A stretch of 50,157 bases of DNA from an uncultured Bacilli bacterium (lineage in GTDB: Bacteria; Bacillota_I; Bacilli_A; RF39; UBA660). Position 1 is the stretch's first letter. Each line of letters begins with the position of its first letter. The notes under the pieces are model-generated. The model was not told where the DNA came from and made no database searches. It saw only the letters and a program-made list of their open reading frames with translations. The stretch spans positions 1 to 50,157 of the forward strand of contig CAKPFM010000010.1 in NCBI GenBank assembly GCA_934153945.1, read 5' to 3'. Shown here piece after piece: positions 32,219 through 41,553 of the stretch. Both the position numbers and the translations under genes were made by a program.

Positions 32219-33497
32219 TATATTTTTTAATATAAAAAATGTGATGAAATGTAACATATAAAATATTTATTGAAGATGCAAATATTATAGACCATATTCC
32301 AATATGAAGAAATGATAATATAAATAAACTGATAGTTCTTAATGCAACACCTACTATAGTTCCTCCCATTGCACATTTAGCCTTATTCATAGCTTGTAAT
32401 GTGGAAGTTAAAGGTGTTTGAACATATGAGAATAAAAATATAGGTGCAAAAATTTTTAGATAATTACTTCCTTCATTAGCGTTATAAATGAAATGTAATA
32501 AGAAATCAGGAAATAATTCAACTATAATAGTAAATGGTATGCCAACTATTAAAGAAAATATTATAGATTGCTTTATAACCTTTTTAACACCATTCATATT
32601 TTTATTCGAATAATACTTAGAAATGCTAGGAATTATAGATTGAGATATTGCCATTGTAAAAAATGATGGTAAAAGTAATAGAGGTAAAACATATCCATTT
32701 AAAACCCCATATTCATGAATTATAAAACTATTATTATATCCTATTTTAAGCAAAACAAAAGTTAAAATAATAGGTTCTAAAAAAGCTCCAATATTACCTA
32801 TTAAACGACTACCTGTAGATGGTAGAGAAATATTAAATATATTTTTTAAATATTTTTTATTAGGAATGAAATCATTTTTACTTAAATTACTCTTAGGTAA
32901 ACAAATACCTAATATAATAATAGATGATAATTCACTTACAATATTAGATATAATTAAGAAAAAAATAGTTACTTCAATTCCTTTTAATAGAAAAATGGGA
33001 ATACCAATTACTAATATAATTATTCTTAAAATATCTTCCATTATGTTAGAAAATATATGTGGTAAAAATCTTTCCTTACCTAAAAAATATCCCCTTAAAA
33101 TAGATGAAATACTAATAAATGGTAAAACTAAACCAGTAGCTATAATTCCATAATAAGTTCTTGGCTCATGAAGTAGATTATTAGATATAAATGGTGCAAT
33201 TAATATTAAAATTAAAATTATTATTATATTAAGTAATAACGATATTGGAATAATGCCTAATATCATATTTTTATTATTGCTTTTTCCTTCAGCCACCAAT
33301 GTTGATATAGCAATTGGGAATCCTAATTGCGCTAAAGCTATTAATAGACCAAATGTAGGCATAATTAAGGTATATAAACTAAGACCTTCAATACCAATCA
33401 TTCTTGTTACTATTATTTTAATGGTCATACCAAGAACTTTAGTAATAATACCACCAATTAATAATATAAATGTTGATTTAATTAATTTATTTTTCAT
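32211..33497 (-). CDS. SpoVB-like polysaccharide/lipid flippase
   Basis: 428 residues with about 12 membrane segments. FILLIGGIITKVLGMTIKIIVTRMIGIEGLSLYTLIMPTFG is the typical N-terminus of SpoVB/MurJ-superfamily flippases. Shorter than Bacillus SpoVB (about 518). Would move lipid-linked glycans for peptidoglycan or spore cortex. The start has no ribosome site; TATAAT lies only 5 bases upstream of the ATG, which suggests a leaderless message or readthrough from def. Confidence 0.75.
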   Translation of the reverse strand: MKNKLIKSTFILLIGGIITKVLGMTIKIIVTRMIGIEGLSLYTLIMPTFGLLIALAQLGFPIAISTLVAEGKSNNKNMILGIIPISLLLNIIIILILILIAPFISNNLLHEPRTYYGIIATGLVLPFISISSILRGYFLGKERFLPHIFSNIMEDILRIIILVIGIPIFLLKGIEVTIFFLIISNIVSELSSIIILGICLPKSNLSKNDFIPNKKYLKNIFNISLPSTGSRLIGNIGAFLEPIILTFVLLKIGYNNSFIIHEYGVLNGYVLPLLLLPSFFTMAISQSIIPSISKYYSNKNMNGVKKVIKQSIIFSLIVGIPFTIIVELFPDFLLHFIYNANEGSNYLKIFAPIFLFSYVQTPLTSTLQAMNKAKCAMGGTIVGVALRTISLFILSFLHIGIWSIIFASSINILYVTFHHIFYIKKYTK

Positions 33498-33514
33498 ATT
33501 AAATTATATGAATC

Positions 33515-33549
33515 AAAAAAAAAGAAATACATTAAATTAAACGTATTTC
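33515..33549 (-). terminator. terminator of def
   Basis: On the minus strand GAAATAC/GTATTTC (33549-33543 with 33530-33524) encloses the def stop codon and is followed by a run of nine T. Confidence 0.85.
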
Positions 33550-34080
33550 ATCTTCTCTAAAAAATCTTTTTTTCTTATTAATTCTATCATAAAATAATAT
33601 TCCGTTTAGATGATCTATTTCGTGTTGAAAAGCAATTGAAAGTTCTTCTCTTGCTCTAATTCTTATTTTATTACCATCTTCATCATAACCTTCAATAGTA
33701 CAACGTGCATATCTAGGTACATGTCCTTCTACTTCTCGATTAACACTTAAGCATCCTTCTCCAACATCCGCAGCAATCATCTCTTCAGAATGACTAACAA
33801 TTACTGGATTAATTACAACATAATTATCAAATTTACCTTCACTAACTTCATCAACAATTACAATTATTCTTTTTAAAATCCCAAGTTGTACAAAGGCAAG
33901 CCCTGTACCAGGTCTTAAATTATATTTTATTTCTAATTCTTCAATTTGACTAAAAGTTAAATGATCAATTATATGTTGGATAGTTTTTTTATCTTCTTTA
34001 GATAGTGGAAAAGTTACTTCTTTACTTATCATTCTAAGTCTTTTATCTTTCTCATCTAAAATATCTAATTTTTTAAACAT
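33532..34080 (-). CDS. def: peptide deformylase
   Basis: 182 residues. Removes the N-formyl group from new proteins. Motif 1 GTGLAFVQ (58-65; the usual Ala-Pro is Phe-Val here), motif 2 EGCLS (108-112) with the metal-binding Cys, and motif 3 HEIDH (153-157) with two metal His and the catalytic Glu. An AGGTGGTT-like site precedes the ATG on the minus strand. Its length matches type I/II Gram-positive enzymes. Confidence 0.95.
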   Translation of the reverse strand: MFKKLDILDEKDKRLRMISKEVTFPLSKEDKKTIQHIIDHLTFSQIEELEIKYNLRPGTGLAFVQLGILKRIIVIVDEVSEGKFDNYVVINPVIVSHSEEMIAADVGEGCLSVNREVEGHVPRYARCTIEGYDEDGNKIRIRAREELSIAFQHEIDHLNGILFYDRINKKKRFFREDEIRLI

Positions 34081-34185
34081 ATAACCACCTCACTCGACAT
34101 ATTTTAACACATTTTTTATAAAATAACAAATTTCATTGATTAAACTAATCAAATATATTATAATTTATTTAAGGAAAGTGGTAGA

Positions 34186-34533
34186 ATGAAAGAAATTATT
34201 ACGTTTTTTATAGTGTTTATTATAATATATTTATTATATTTATTTTTAGTAATTTTAAATAAGAAAAAAATGAAAAAATATAAAGATAATACATATGTAA
34301 CATTCTTAGTTAAGACATATGGTTTAGATAAAGATAAATTACCTATTAAAACATTAGCGCATATAATAAGTTTATCTAACTCATTTATTATTTCATTCGT
34401 CTTTGTAATAGTTACTTTAATAGATAATTTTATTTTAAAAATGTTGTTAGCTTTTGCTATAATAATTCCATTAATGCTAATTCTATATCATATAATAGGT
34501 AAAAGTTTACAAAAGAAATATAGTAAAAAATAA
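34186..34533 (+). CDS. small membrane protein of unknown function
   Basis: 115 residues. Membrane segments at about 4-26, 62-84 and 86-106; between the first two is a basic cytoplasmic part (KKKMKKYKDN... VKTYGLDKDKLPIKTL). No family recognised, although the KTYGLD segment between TM helices looks conserved in type. AAGGAAAGTGG precedes the ATG. Confidence 0.7.
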   Translation: MKEIITFFIVFIIIYLLYLFLVILNKKKMKKYKDNTYVTFLVKTYGLDKDKLPIKTLAHIISLSNSFIISFVFVIVTLIDNFILKMLLAFAIIIPLMLILYHIIGKSLQKKYSKK

Positions 34534-34552
34534 AAATTTTACTATTTTTTTT
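34522..34552 (+). terminator. terminator after the membrane protein gene
   Basis: AGTAAAA (34522-34528) pairs with TTTTACT (34537-34543), followed by A and eight T. Confidence 0.8.
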
Positions 34553-34580
34553 GATTTTTTTTAAAATATACTAATTTAAT

Positions 34581-34632
34581 ATTTTAGTTATATTAAATAT
34601 ATCTAATATAGTAAAATAGCTATAACTAAAAT
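34581..34632. repeat. 12-bp perfect inverted repeat
   Basis: ATTTTAGTTATA (34581-34592) and TATAACTAAAAT (34621-34632) flank 28 AT-rich bases. It lies between a terminator and the split Rpn-type gene. It may be a second terminator, a cruciform or a remnant of another repeat; no family recognised. Confidence 0.55.
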
Positions 34633-34728
34633 AAAAAAATAGTAAAGAAAATAAATCTAAAATATGAAAATCCTCATTTGAAATACAAAAATAAATTTGA
34701 TAAATTAAATCACCAAGAGGTGAACATC

Positions 34729-35259
34729 ATGAAAAAGAAATTCTATACTTGTAAATATGATAAAGCATTTAAAGAAATAATGATGAAAAAAGAAAACTTT
34801 AATATATTAAAAAAAGTATTAGAAACAATACTAAATATAGAAATAACAAATATAGAAATACAACCATTAAACTTAAATACAAATAATATATATGTAAGAG
34901 GAAAAGAAGCAGATTTGCTAGTAACAACGAAACAAGGAAAAATAGAAGTAGAAGTAAATACTTATTATCAAGACTATGTAAAAGTAAGAAACTTTTGTTT
35001 AATAACAAATATATATCAAAATGAAACAGTAGTTGGTGAAGATTATAATGAAGATAAAAATATAATCCAAATAAATTTAAACTATGGAGTAAAAGATAAT
35101 GAATATAAAAGAATATATAAAGTAAGAGATGAGAGTGGTGTTAATGTCAATATAAAAATGTACAAAAAGTGGAATATAAGCGTGTACAAAAAGTGGAAAA
35201 TAAAAATGTACAAAAATGTACATAAAATTCACTTAAAATACATTCTTTTTTTGTTATAA
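34729..35259 (+). pseudogene. Rpn-type PD-(D/E)XK nuclease/transposase gene, 5' fragment
   Basis: The native protein part is residues 1-137 (to 35138): KYDKAFKEIMMKKENFNILKKVLETIL, then GKEADLLVTTKQGKIEVEVNT, which fits the nuclease core (D...ExE). This is the recombination-promoting Rpn/PDDEXK_2 family. After 35138 the frame runs into IS21 sequence and stops at 35259 after 40 foreign residues. GAGGTG precedes the ATG at 34729. Removing the IS and one target copy rejoins the frame with the fragment at 37346. Confidence 0.8.
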
Positions 35260-35288
35260 TTTACTCCAGAAATGGAGGTGAAAAAAGA

Positions 35289-36491
35289 ATGATAAATTTG
35301 AAAGGAGCTAAGACATGTTTGGAAACATTAGATATGAAACCTAATTATTCTGAGTTGGGTAGAATATATAAAGTTGATAGAAGAACAGCTAAAAAAAGAT
35401 ATAATGGAATTACGAATAAAAAGCAACGAGAAAAACACTCTTGTCTAGATCAATATATAGAAATTATAAAAGAAAAATGTAATATTCCAGGTACAAATAA
35501 AAAATCAGTTTATAAATATATTCAAATGAACATTGATGATAAAATTGGTAGTTATTCGAATTTTAATAAATATGTTAATAAAAATTACAATGTTATATTT
35601 GAAAACAATAAGAAAGCTCATGTATTATTTGAAACTGATTATGGCGTTCAACTTCAATTCGATTGGAAAGGACCTATTCATTTACATACTAAAGATAGAA
35701 CTTTAATTGAATTTTATATATTTTCTACCACTTTAGGATCTTCTAGATTTCATACATTTATTTATAGTAAATTTATGACTTTAGAGTCAGTAGAGCGTTG
35801 CCTAATAAAATCTTTTCAAATATTTGGAGGTATTACTAAAGAATGTTTAACTGATAATATGTCATCAATTATAAATTATTCTCAAAAAAGTTTTACTCAA
35901 GAATTTAAATCTTTTTCAAAAGATATGGGATTTATTCCAAAACACTGTAAAATAAATTCACCAGAAACAAAAGGCAAAGATGAATCTTGTAATAGATTTA
36001 TGAATTGGCTTCTACCTTATGATAATGAATTTAAAAACGAAGATGAATTAATAAAAATAGTTGAAAGATTAAATAAAGAAATAAACAAAGAAGTTAACCA
36101 AACAACTAATATGCCGCCAGTTTCATTGTTTGAAAAAGAAAAAGAATACCTACAACCCTTACCCAATGATGTAATAATTGACAAATATTTAGATTCATTA
36201 ATTCCAGTTAAAGTTCAAAATACTATGTTATTTTATTACAAAGGTTGTAGATATTCAGTACCAAAAAAGTATATTAACAAAACTTTAAAAATTAAAGAAA
36301 ATGATAATAAACTTTATGTGTATTATAACAAAGATTTAATAAAAATTCACGATATTAGTAATAAAAAAATAAATTATGATAATGAAGATTATATTCAGGG
36401 GTTATCTTCAAATATATATAATAAGAGTCAAGAAGAAATAGAAAAATTAGCTGAATATAATCTTAAACTATTAGATAAAATAACTAAATAA
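35289..36491 (+). CDS. istA: IS21 transposase IstA
   Basis: 400 residues. Helix-turn-helix near residues 18-40, then the DDE catalytic core with D125 (QFDWKG), D189 (LTDNMSS) and E232 (TKGKDES). IstA cuts and joins DNA ends with help from IstB. GGAGGTG precedes the ATG. The gene appears intact. Confidence 0.93.
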   Translation: MINLKGAKTCLETLDMKPNYSELGRIYKVDRRTAKKRYNGITNKKQREKHSCLDQYIEIIKEKCNIPGTNKKSVYKYIQMNIDDKIGSYSNFNKYVNKNYNVIFENNKKAHVLFETDYGVQLQFDWKGPIHLHTKDRTLIEFYIFSTTLGSSRFHTFIYSKFMTLESVERCLIKSFQIFGGITKECLTDNMSSIINYSQKSFTQEFKSFSKDMGFIPKHCKINSPETKGKDESCNRFMNWLLPYDNEFKNEDELIKIVERLNKEINKEVNQTTNMPPVSLFEKEKEYLQPLPNDVIIDKYLDSLIPVKVQNTMLFYYKGCRYSVPKKYINKTLKIKENDNKLYVYYNKDLIKIHDISNKKINYDNEDYIQGLSSNIYNKSQEEIEKLAEYNLKLLDKITK

Positions 36492-36512
36492 AATATTTAA
36501 AGGAGAAAAAAT

Positions 36513-37274
36513 ATGAACAATTATAATAAATTATTAAATAACTTAGAAACATTAAAATTATTAAGAATAAAAGACAATTTAGATAATTATATAGATTTAA
36601 TAAATGAAAAAAAGAAAAATTTTATAGATACATTATATGAATTAACAAATTTAGAAATAGAAACAATGGAAGAAAAAAGAATACTACATTCTATACAATT
36701 TGCCGGATTTCCATTTTTAAAAAAATTAGAAGATTTTGATTTTTCATATCAACCAACAATTAATAAAGAACAAATTTTAGATTTTAAGAATTTAAGGTTT
36801 ATTGAAAAATGTGAAAATATACTATTCGTTGGTAGTCCAGGTGTAGGTAAAACACATCTGGCAACTGCTATAGGGATTGAAAATGCAATAAGTAACCATA
36901 GTACATATTTTATTAATTGTAACGACTTAATATTATCATTAAAAAAGGCCCATCTTCAAAATAGGCTTAATGATAAACTTAGAACATTATGTAAATATAG
37001 ATTATTAATAATAGATGAAGTTGGTTATTTACCTATTGATATAGAAGCTGCCAATATGTTGTTTCAATTAATAAATAAAAGATATGAAAAGAACTCAACA
37101 ATAATTACTACAAATAAGCCATTTTCTAAGTGGGGAGAATTATTTGGTGACAATATGATAGCTAATGCTATATTGGATAGATTGTTACACCATTCTCATG
37201 TAATCAATATTTCAGGAAAATCTTATAGAACTAGAGGCATAATTTCCGATAATCAAGATAACGAAAATTCATAA
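36513..37274 (+). CDS. istB: IS21 helper ATPase IstB
   Basis: 253 residues. AAA+ ATPase with Walker A GSPGVGKT (107-114) and Walker B LLIIDE (164-169), DnaC/DnaI-like. It selects target DNA and stimulates IstA. AAAGGAG precedes the ATG; 21 bases after istA. Confidence 0.94.
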   Translation: MNNYNKLLNNLETLKLLRIKDNLDNYIDLINEKKKNFIDTLYELTNLEIETMEEKRILHSIQFAGFPFLKKLEDFDFSYQPTINKEQILDFKNLRFIEKCENILFVGSPGVGKTHLATAIGIENAISNHSTYFINCNDLILSLKKAHLQNRLNDKLRTLCKYRLLIIDEVGYLPIDIEAANMLFQLINKRYEKNSTIITTNKPFSKWGELFGDNMIANAILDRLLHHSHVINISGKSYRTRGIISDNQDNENS

Positions 37275-37345
37275 TCTATATTCCACTTTTTGTACACGCT
37301 TATATTCCACTTTTTGTACATTTTTATATTGACATTAACAAGTGG

Positions 37346-37739
37346 ATTAGAATATATAAAAAATTTGACAATCTATGAAATAAATATGGATAAATATAAA
37401 GAAATATTATATAATGGAGATGAAGAACAACTAGAAGAAAATAAATATCTAATAATGTTAGATATGGATAAAGAAGAACTAAAGAAACTAAAAAAAGATA
37501 AGGTGGTAGAAGAATATATGGAAAAAATAGAAAGACTAAATCAAAATCCAATGTTTATAAATTGGATAACAAAAGAAAAAGATGAAGAAATGATAAAAAA
37601 CACCCAAATAAGAAGAGCAAAAGATACAGGAAAAAGAGAACTAGTAAATACAATGTTAAAAAATGGGGCATCAATAGAACAAATATCTAAATTAACAGAT
37701 TTATCAATAGATGAAATCACACAAATAAAAGGAGTTTAA
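37346..37739 (+). pseudogene. Rpn-type PD-(D/E)XK gene, 3' fragment
   Basis: The frame continues from the 5' fragment as DES-G-LEYIKNLTIYEINMDKYKEIL and ends in NTMLKNGASIEQISKLTDLSIDEI, the usual C-terminal HTH-like tail of Rpn/PDDEXK_2 proteins. Reconstructed length is about 270 residues. An internal ATG at 37386 could in principle restart translation, without a good ribosome site. Confidence 0.75.
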
Positions 37740-37747
37740 CTCCTTTT
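37727..37747. terminator. bidirectional terminator, Rpn fragment / fhs
   Basis: AAAAGGAG and CTCCTTTT pair perfectly around TTTAA, which contains the Rpn stop. It serves two convergent genes. Confidence 0.7.
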
Positions 37748-39245
37748 AAAAATCACAAGCTTTTGGATGTTTAGGTAATCCTGGTAATGTTAATATATTT
37801 CCACTATATACGACGATATACCCAGCACCATTATTAACTTTTATATCAGTAATTTTAATATAATCTAAACTAGAATCTTTATTACCATTTAAAGTTAATG
37901 GTGATTTAGCAATACAAATAGGTAAATTATTTAAACCTATTTTTTTTAAATTATTTATTTTTTCTAATACTTCTTCACTATAAATAACATTGCTAACATG
38001 ATACATTTTAGTACATACTTTATTAATTTTATCTTGAATATCTTCATTTAAATCATATAGATAGTTAATATTACAATCTTTAACTAAATCAATAATTTTA
38101 AGACCTAAATTGATAGAACCTTCACTACCTTTTAAATAAGATTCACATATTTCAAAAGGTATATTTAATTTATTAACAAAATTTTTTAATATATTAATAT
38201 CTTCTATTTTATCATCTTCAAATTTATTTAAAACAACTAATATATTATTAGTAAAACAACTAATATTTTGAATATGTTTTTCTAAATTATTTAATCCATT
38301 AACTAAGTTATTATTTCCATGATAAGTAAGCGCTCTAATAGTTACATTTAAAATGACTAAATTGGGATTTAAATTACCAACTCTACATTTAATATCAAAA
38401 AACTTCTCACAACCTAAATCACTACCAAAACCAGCTTCAACTATTGTATAATCAGCTAAATTCATAGCTAAATTAGTAGAAATTAAAGAATTACATCCGA
38501 TAGAAACATTCGCAAAAGGTCCCATATGAACTATAACTGGATTATTTTCTAAACTTCTAACTAAATTAGGATATAATGCATTTTTAAGTAATGTATATAT
38601 AGCTCCAGTAGCTTTTAATTCTTTAAAATAAATAGGTAAATTGTTTTCATTATAACCAATTAAAATATTATCGATTCTTCTCTTTAAATCACTTTCATCT
38701 TTAGCTAATGTCATAATTCCCATTATTTCACTAGCTGCTGTAATATCAAAATGATAAGTTTTATCATTTATGTTAATATTTCTTAAACTTCTATCACATA
38801 TATCAATTGCTCTATTAAAAACTATTTTTTTAATATTAAGTTCATTGCCTTGAAATATATGATTATCGATTAAAGCACATATCAAGTTGTTAGCATTTGT
38901 AATGGCATTAAAATCTCCTGTAAAAGCCAAATTAATATCATTTTCAGGAATAACACTAGCGCGCCCCCCTCCAGTAGCGCCACCTTTAAGTCCAAAAGTA
39001 GGTCCCATAGATGGTTCCCTTATAACAGCAACACTGTTTTTACCTAATTTTCTTAAAACATCATTAATACCAATTACTAATGTAGTTTTTCCTTCACCAT
39101 ATGGAGTAGGAGTAATAGATGTAACTAAAATTAAATTACCTTTTTTTTCACTATTTACACCCCTTACAATTTTTGCCATATCACTTCCATAAGTAATAAT
39201 ATTATCACTATTTAAATTCAATTTTTTAGCTATTTCATTAATCAT
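37746..39245 (-). CDS. fhs: formate-tetrahydrofolate ligase
   Basis: 499 residues. Makes 10-formyl-THF from formate, THF and ATP. The P-loop PTPYGEGKTT near 50-59 and REPSMGPTFGLKGGATGGG are diagnostic; the segment LPGLPKHPKA closes the protein. Shorter than usual (about 555), so some loops are reduced. The ATG at 39245 is chosen for AGGTG 6 bases upstream; GTG 39254 is in frame but lies within that site. Confidence 0.95.
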   Translation of the reverse strand: MINEIAKKLNLNSDNIITYGSDMAKIVRGVNSEKKGNLILVTSITPTPYGEGKTTLVIGINDVLRKLGKNSVAVIREPSMGPTFGLKGGATGGGRASVIPENDINLAFTGDFNAITNANNLICALIDNHIFQGNELNIKKIVFNRAIDICDRSLRNININDKTYHFDITAASEIMGIMTLAKDESDLKRRIDNILIGYNENNLPIYFKELKATGAIYTLLKNALYPNLVRSLENNPVIVHMGPFANVSIGCNSLISTNLAMNLADYTIVEAGFGSDLGCEKFFDIKCRVGNLNPNLVILNVTIRALTYHGNNNLVNGLNNLEKHIQNISCFTNNILVVLNKFEDDKIEDINILKNFVNKLNIPFEICESYLKGSEGSINLGLKIIDLVKDCNINYLYDLNEDIQDKINKVCTKMYHVSNVIYSEEVLEKINNLKKIGLNNLPICIAKSPLTLNGNKDSSLDYIKITDIKVNNGAGYIVVYSGNILTLPGLPKHPKACDF

Positions 39246-39352
39246 ATAAATCACCTAATTAATTATACCATGGAAATTAAATAAAAGACTTATAAAATCT
39301 TTTAAACTATTAAAATTTATGATAAACTATATCTAGAAAGAGGTGTGGTTTT

Positions 39353-40624
39353 ATGAAAGACAATTTACTTCCTGCAGATGTTTTTATTGTTATGAATAAA
39401 ACTATACTAAACGAGTACGATAGAAAAATTATTACAATGCTATATCAACCTATTATTGGTATGAATGCAACAGGATTATATTTTACTTTATGGTCATATA
39501 TAGAAAAAAATGAAATTTTATCAAGAGAATGGAATCATCACCATTTAATGACTAGTATGAGAATTAGTTTAAAAGAAATAAAAGAAGCAAGAGAAAAGCT
39601 AGAAGGAATAGGTTTAATAAAAACTTATTTACGTAAAGGTAATGTCAATAATTATGTATATGAAGTATATTCACCAGTAAGTCCAAGTGAATTTGTAAAT
39701 AATCCAATACTAGGTGTAACTTTATATAACAATGTAGGTGATACTGAATACGAAAAAATCATTAACTATTTTAAAATACCAAGAGTAAGTTTAAAAGATT
39801 ATGAAGATATAACACTAAAATTTACTGATGTATTTGAAACAACTAATTTATCTAACTATGAAACAATAGATAAAGATATTAAAAGAGTAAATAGTAATAA
39901 ACTAGAACTTGCTACTAAAAATGATTTAAGTACAATATTTTCATTTATTCCAGAAGAAATGTTAAATATAAAAACTATAACAAAAGATACAAAAGAATTA
40001 ATATATAAACTAGGTTTTATTTATGATTTTGATGATGAAAGAATGAGTGAATTAATAAGAAATTCTTTAAATGAAAAAAGAGCTATAGATAAGACTCTAC
40101 TAAAAATGAATGCTAGAAAATACTATGAATTTGAACATAGTGGAAAATTACCAAGCTTAATATATCGTAATCAACCAGAATATTTAAGAAAAGCTGCTGG
40201 TGAAAATACTAAAAAAGCTAAAATTATTTATCAATTTGAAAGTACAAGTCCATATGACTTTTTGATGAATAAAAATAATGGTGCTAAACCAAGTAAAAAA
40301 GATATAGAACTATTAGAAATACTATTAATTGATATGAATTTAAAACCTGGAGTAGTAAATGTACTCATTGATTATGTACTTAAAATAAATAATAATAAAT
40401 TAACTAGAAATTTTGTTGAAGTAATAGCTTCACAATGGGCAAGAAATAAAGTAGAAACTGTAGAAGCAGCTATGAAACTAGCTGAAAAAGAATACAAAAG
40501 TCGAAAATTAAGTAAACCATCAATAGAAGAAAAACCAGAATGGCTTGATAAAGAAATAAAATCAAATAAAGCAAGTGAAGAAGAAATGAAAGAAATGGAA
40601 GAATTATTAAAAGAATTTAGGTGA
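39353..40624 (+). CDS. dnaB: replication initiation / helicase loading protein DnaB (Bacilli type)
   Basis: 423 residues. LPADVFIVMNKTILNEYDRKIITMLYQPIIG is the N-terminus of the Bacillus DnaB primosome protein (DnaD-like winged helix), with a second DnaD-like domain at about 300-370 (LLIDMNLKPGVVNVLIDYVLK). It works with DnaD and DnaI to load the replicative helicase. It is directly followed by dnaI, as in Bacillus. GAGGTGTGG lies upstream of the ATG. Confidence 0.85.
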   Translation: MKDNLLPADVFIVMNKTILNEYDRKIITMLYQPIIGMNATGLYFTLWSYIEKNEILSREWNHHHLMTSMRISLKEIKEAREKLEGIGLIKTYLRKGNVNNYVYEVYSPVSPSEFVNNPILGVTLYNNVGDTEYEKIINYFKIPRVSLKDYEDITLKFTDVFETTNLSNYETIDKDIKRVNSNKLELATKNDLSTIFSFIPEEMLNIKTITKDTKELIYKLGFIYDFDDERMSELIRNSLNEKRAIDKTLLKMNARKYYEFEHSGKLPSLIYRNQPEYLRKAAGENTKKAKIIYQFESTSPYDFLMNKNNGAKPSKKDIELLEILLIDMNLKPGVVNVLIDYVLKINNNKLTRNFVEVIASQWARNKVETVEAAMKLAEKEYKSRKLSKPSIEEKPEWLDKEIKSNKASEEEMKEMEELLKEFR

Positions 40625-40628
40625 TAAA

Positions 40629-41552
40629 ATGAAAAATTCAACTGAATTATTAGATAAATATCAAAGATCTAATTTAGAAACAAAATTATTAATAGATTTA
40701 GAAAAATCATTAGAAAATGAAAAATTTTTAGAATTTGTTTCAAAATTAAATTTATCAAAAGAAAAGTTATGTAAATATACATCAATACTAGAAGAAAGTT
40801 TTGAAGAATACAGTCATTGTAAAAATTGTAAATGTTTGGAATCATGTAAAAATAAAGTTACGGGATATGCATATTTACCTAAAAAAATTGATGACAAATT
40901 AGAATTTTATTATAAAGCTTGTAAATATCAAAATAAATATTTAAAAGAAAAGAAAATAACTGATAATGTATATTCATATGAAGTACCAGATGCTATAAAA
41001 AAAGCTAGTATGAAAGATATATATATAGACAATAAAGATAGATTTGAAGTAATAAAATGGATAAAAAACTTTATTAATACTTATGAAAAAAATAAAAAAC
41101 AAAAAGGTTTATATTTAAATGGAAACTTTGGCTGTGGAAAAACATACCTTGTATCAGCAATGTTTAATGACTTAGCTACTAAAGGTTATAAATCAGCTAT
41201 AGTATTTTGGCCAGAATACTTAAATAGTTTAAAATGTAGTTTTAATGAATATCAAGAATTTAAAAATAAAATAGAAACAATAAAAAGAGTACCACTATTA
41301 TTAATTGATGATATAGGTGCTGAGGCAAATACATCTTGGAGTAGAGATGAGATATTGATGCCAATTCTTCAATACCGTATGGATAGTTCATTACCAACAT
41401 TTTTTACATCAAATTGTACTTTAAAGGAATTAGGTACTCATTTCAGTAATTCTAAAACAGGAATAGAAGAGGTTAAATCAAGAAGAATAATAGAAAGAAT
41501 AAAACAATTAACAGAAGATATTAAACTAGTTAGTGATAATTTGAGGAAATAA
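40629..41552 (+). CDS. dnaI: primosomal helicase loader DnaI
   Basis: 307 residues. The N-terminal part has Cys ligands (C64, C67, C73, C98) of the zinc-binding helicase-interaction domain. The AAA+ domain has Walker A GNFGCGKT (165-172) and Walker B LLLIDD (223-228). Loads the helicase at oriC and restarting forks. GGTGATAAA precedes the ATG, and the previous stop is 4 bases away. Confidence 0.93.
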   Translation: MKNSTELLDKYQRSNLETKLLIDLEKSLENEKFLEFVSKLNLSKEKLCKYTSILEESFEEYSHCKNCKCLESCKNKVTGYAYLPKKIDDKLEFYYKACKYQNKYLKEKKITDNVYSYEVPDAIKKASMKDIYIDNKDRFEVIKWIKNFINTYEKNKKQKGLYLNGNFGCGKTYLVSAMFNDLATKGYKSAIVFWPEYLNSLKCSFNEYQEFKNKIETIKRVPLLLIDDIGAEANTSWSRDEILMPILQYRMDSSLPTFFTSNCTLKELGTHFSNSKTGIEEVKSRRIIERIKQLTEDIKLVSDNLRK

Positions 41553-41553
41553 T

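Larger units (their letters stand above)
35139..37340 (+). mobile_element. IS21-family insertion sequence, complete
   Basis: 2202 bp. It starts TG and ends CA, with 60-bp perfect terminal inverted repeats (35139-35198 and 37281-37340). Each repeat contains two copies of the 16-mer TGTACAAAAAGTGGAA, typical of IS21 transposase-binding repeats. The target duplication is AGTGG (35134-35138 and 37341-37345). It encodes istA and istB. Perfect ends and an otherwise intact target gene show a recent insertion. Confidence 0.95.

Noticed and set aside
32866..33540. Plus-strand frames opposite the SpoVB-like and def genes
   Set aside because: They are mirror readings of the membrane protein gene and have no independent support.
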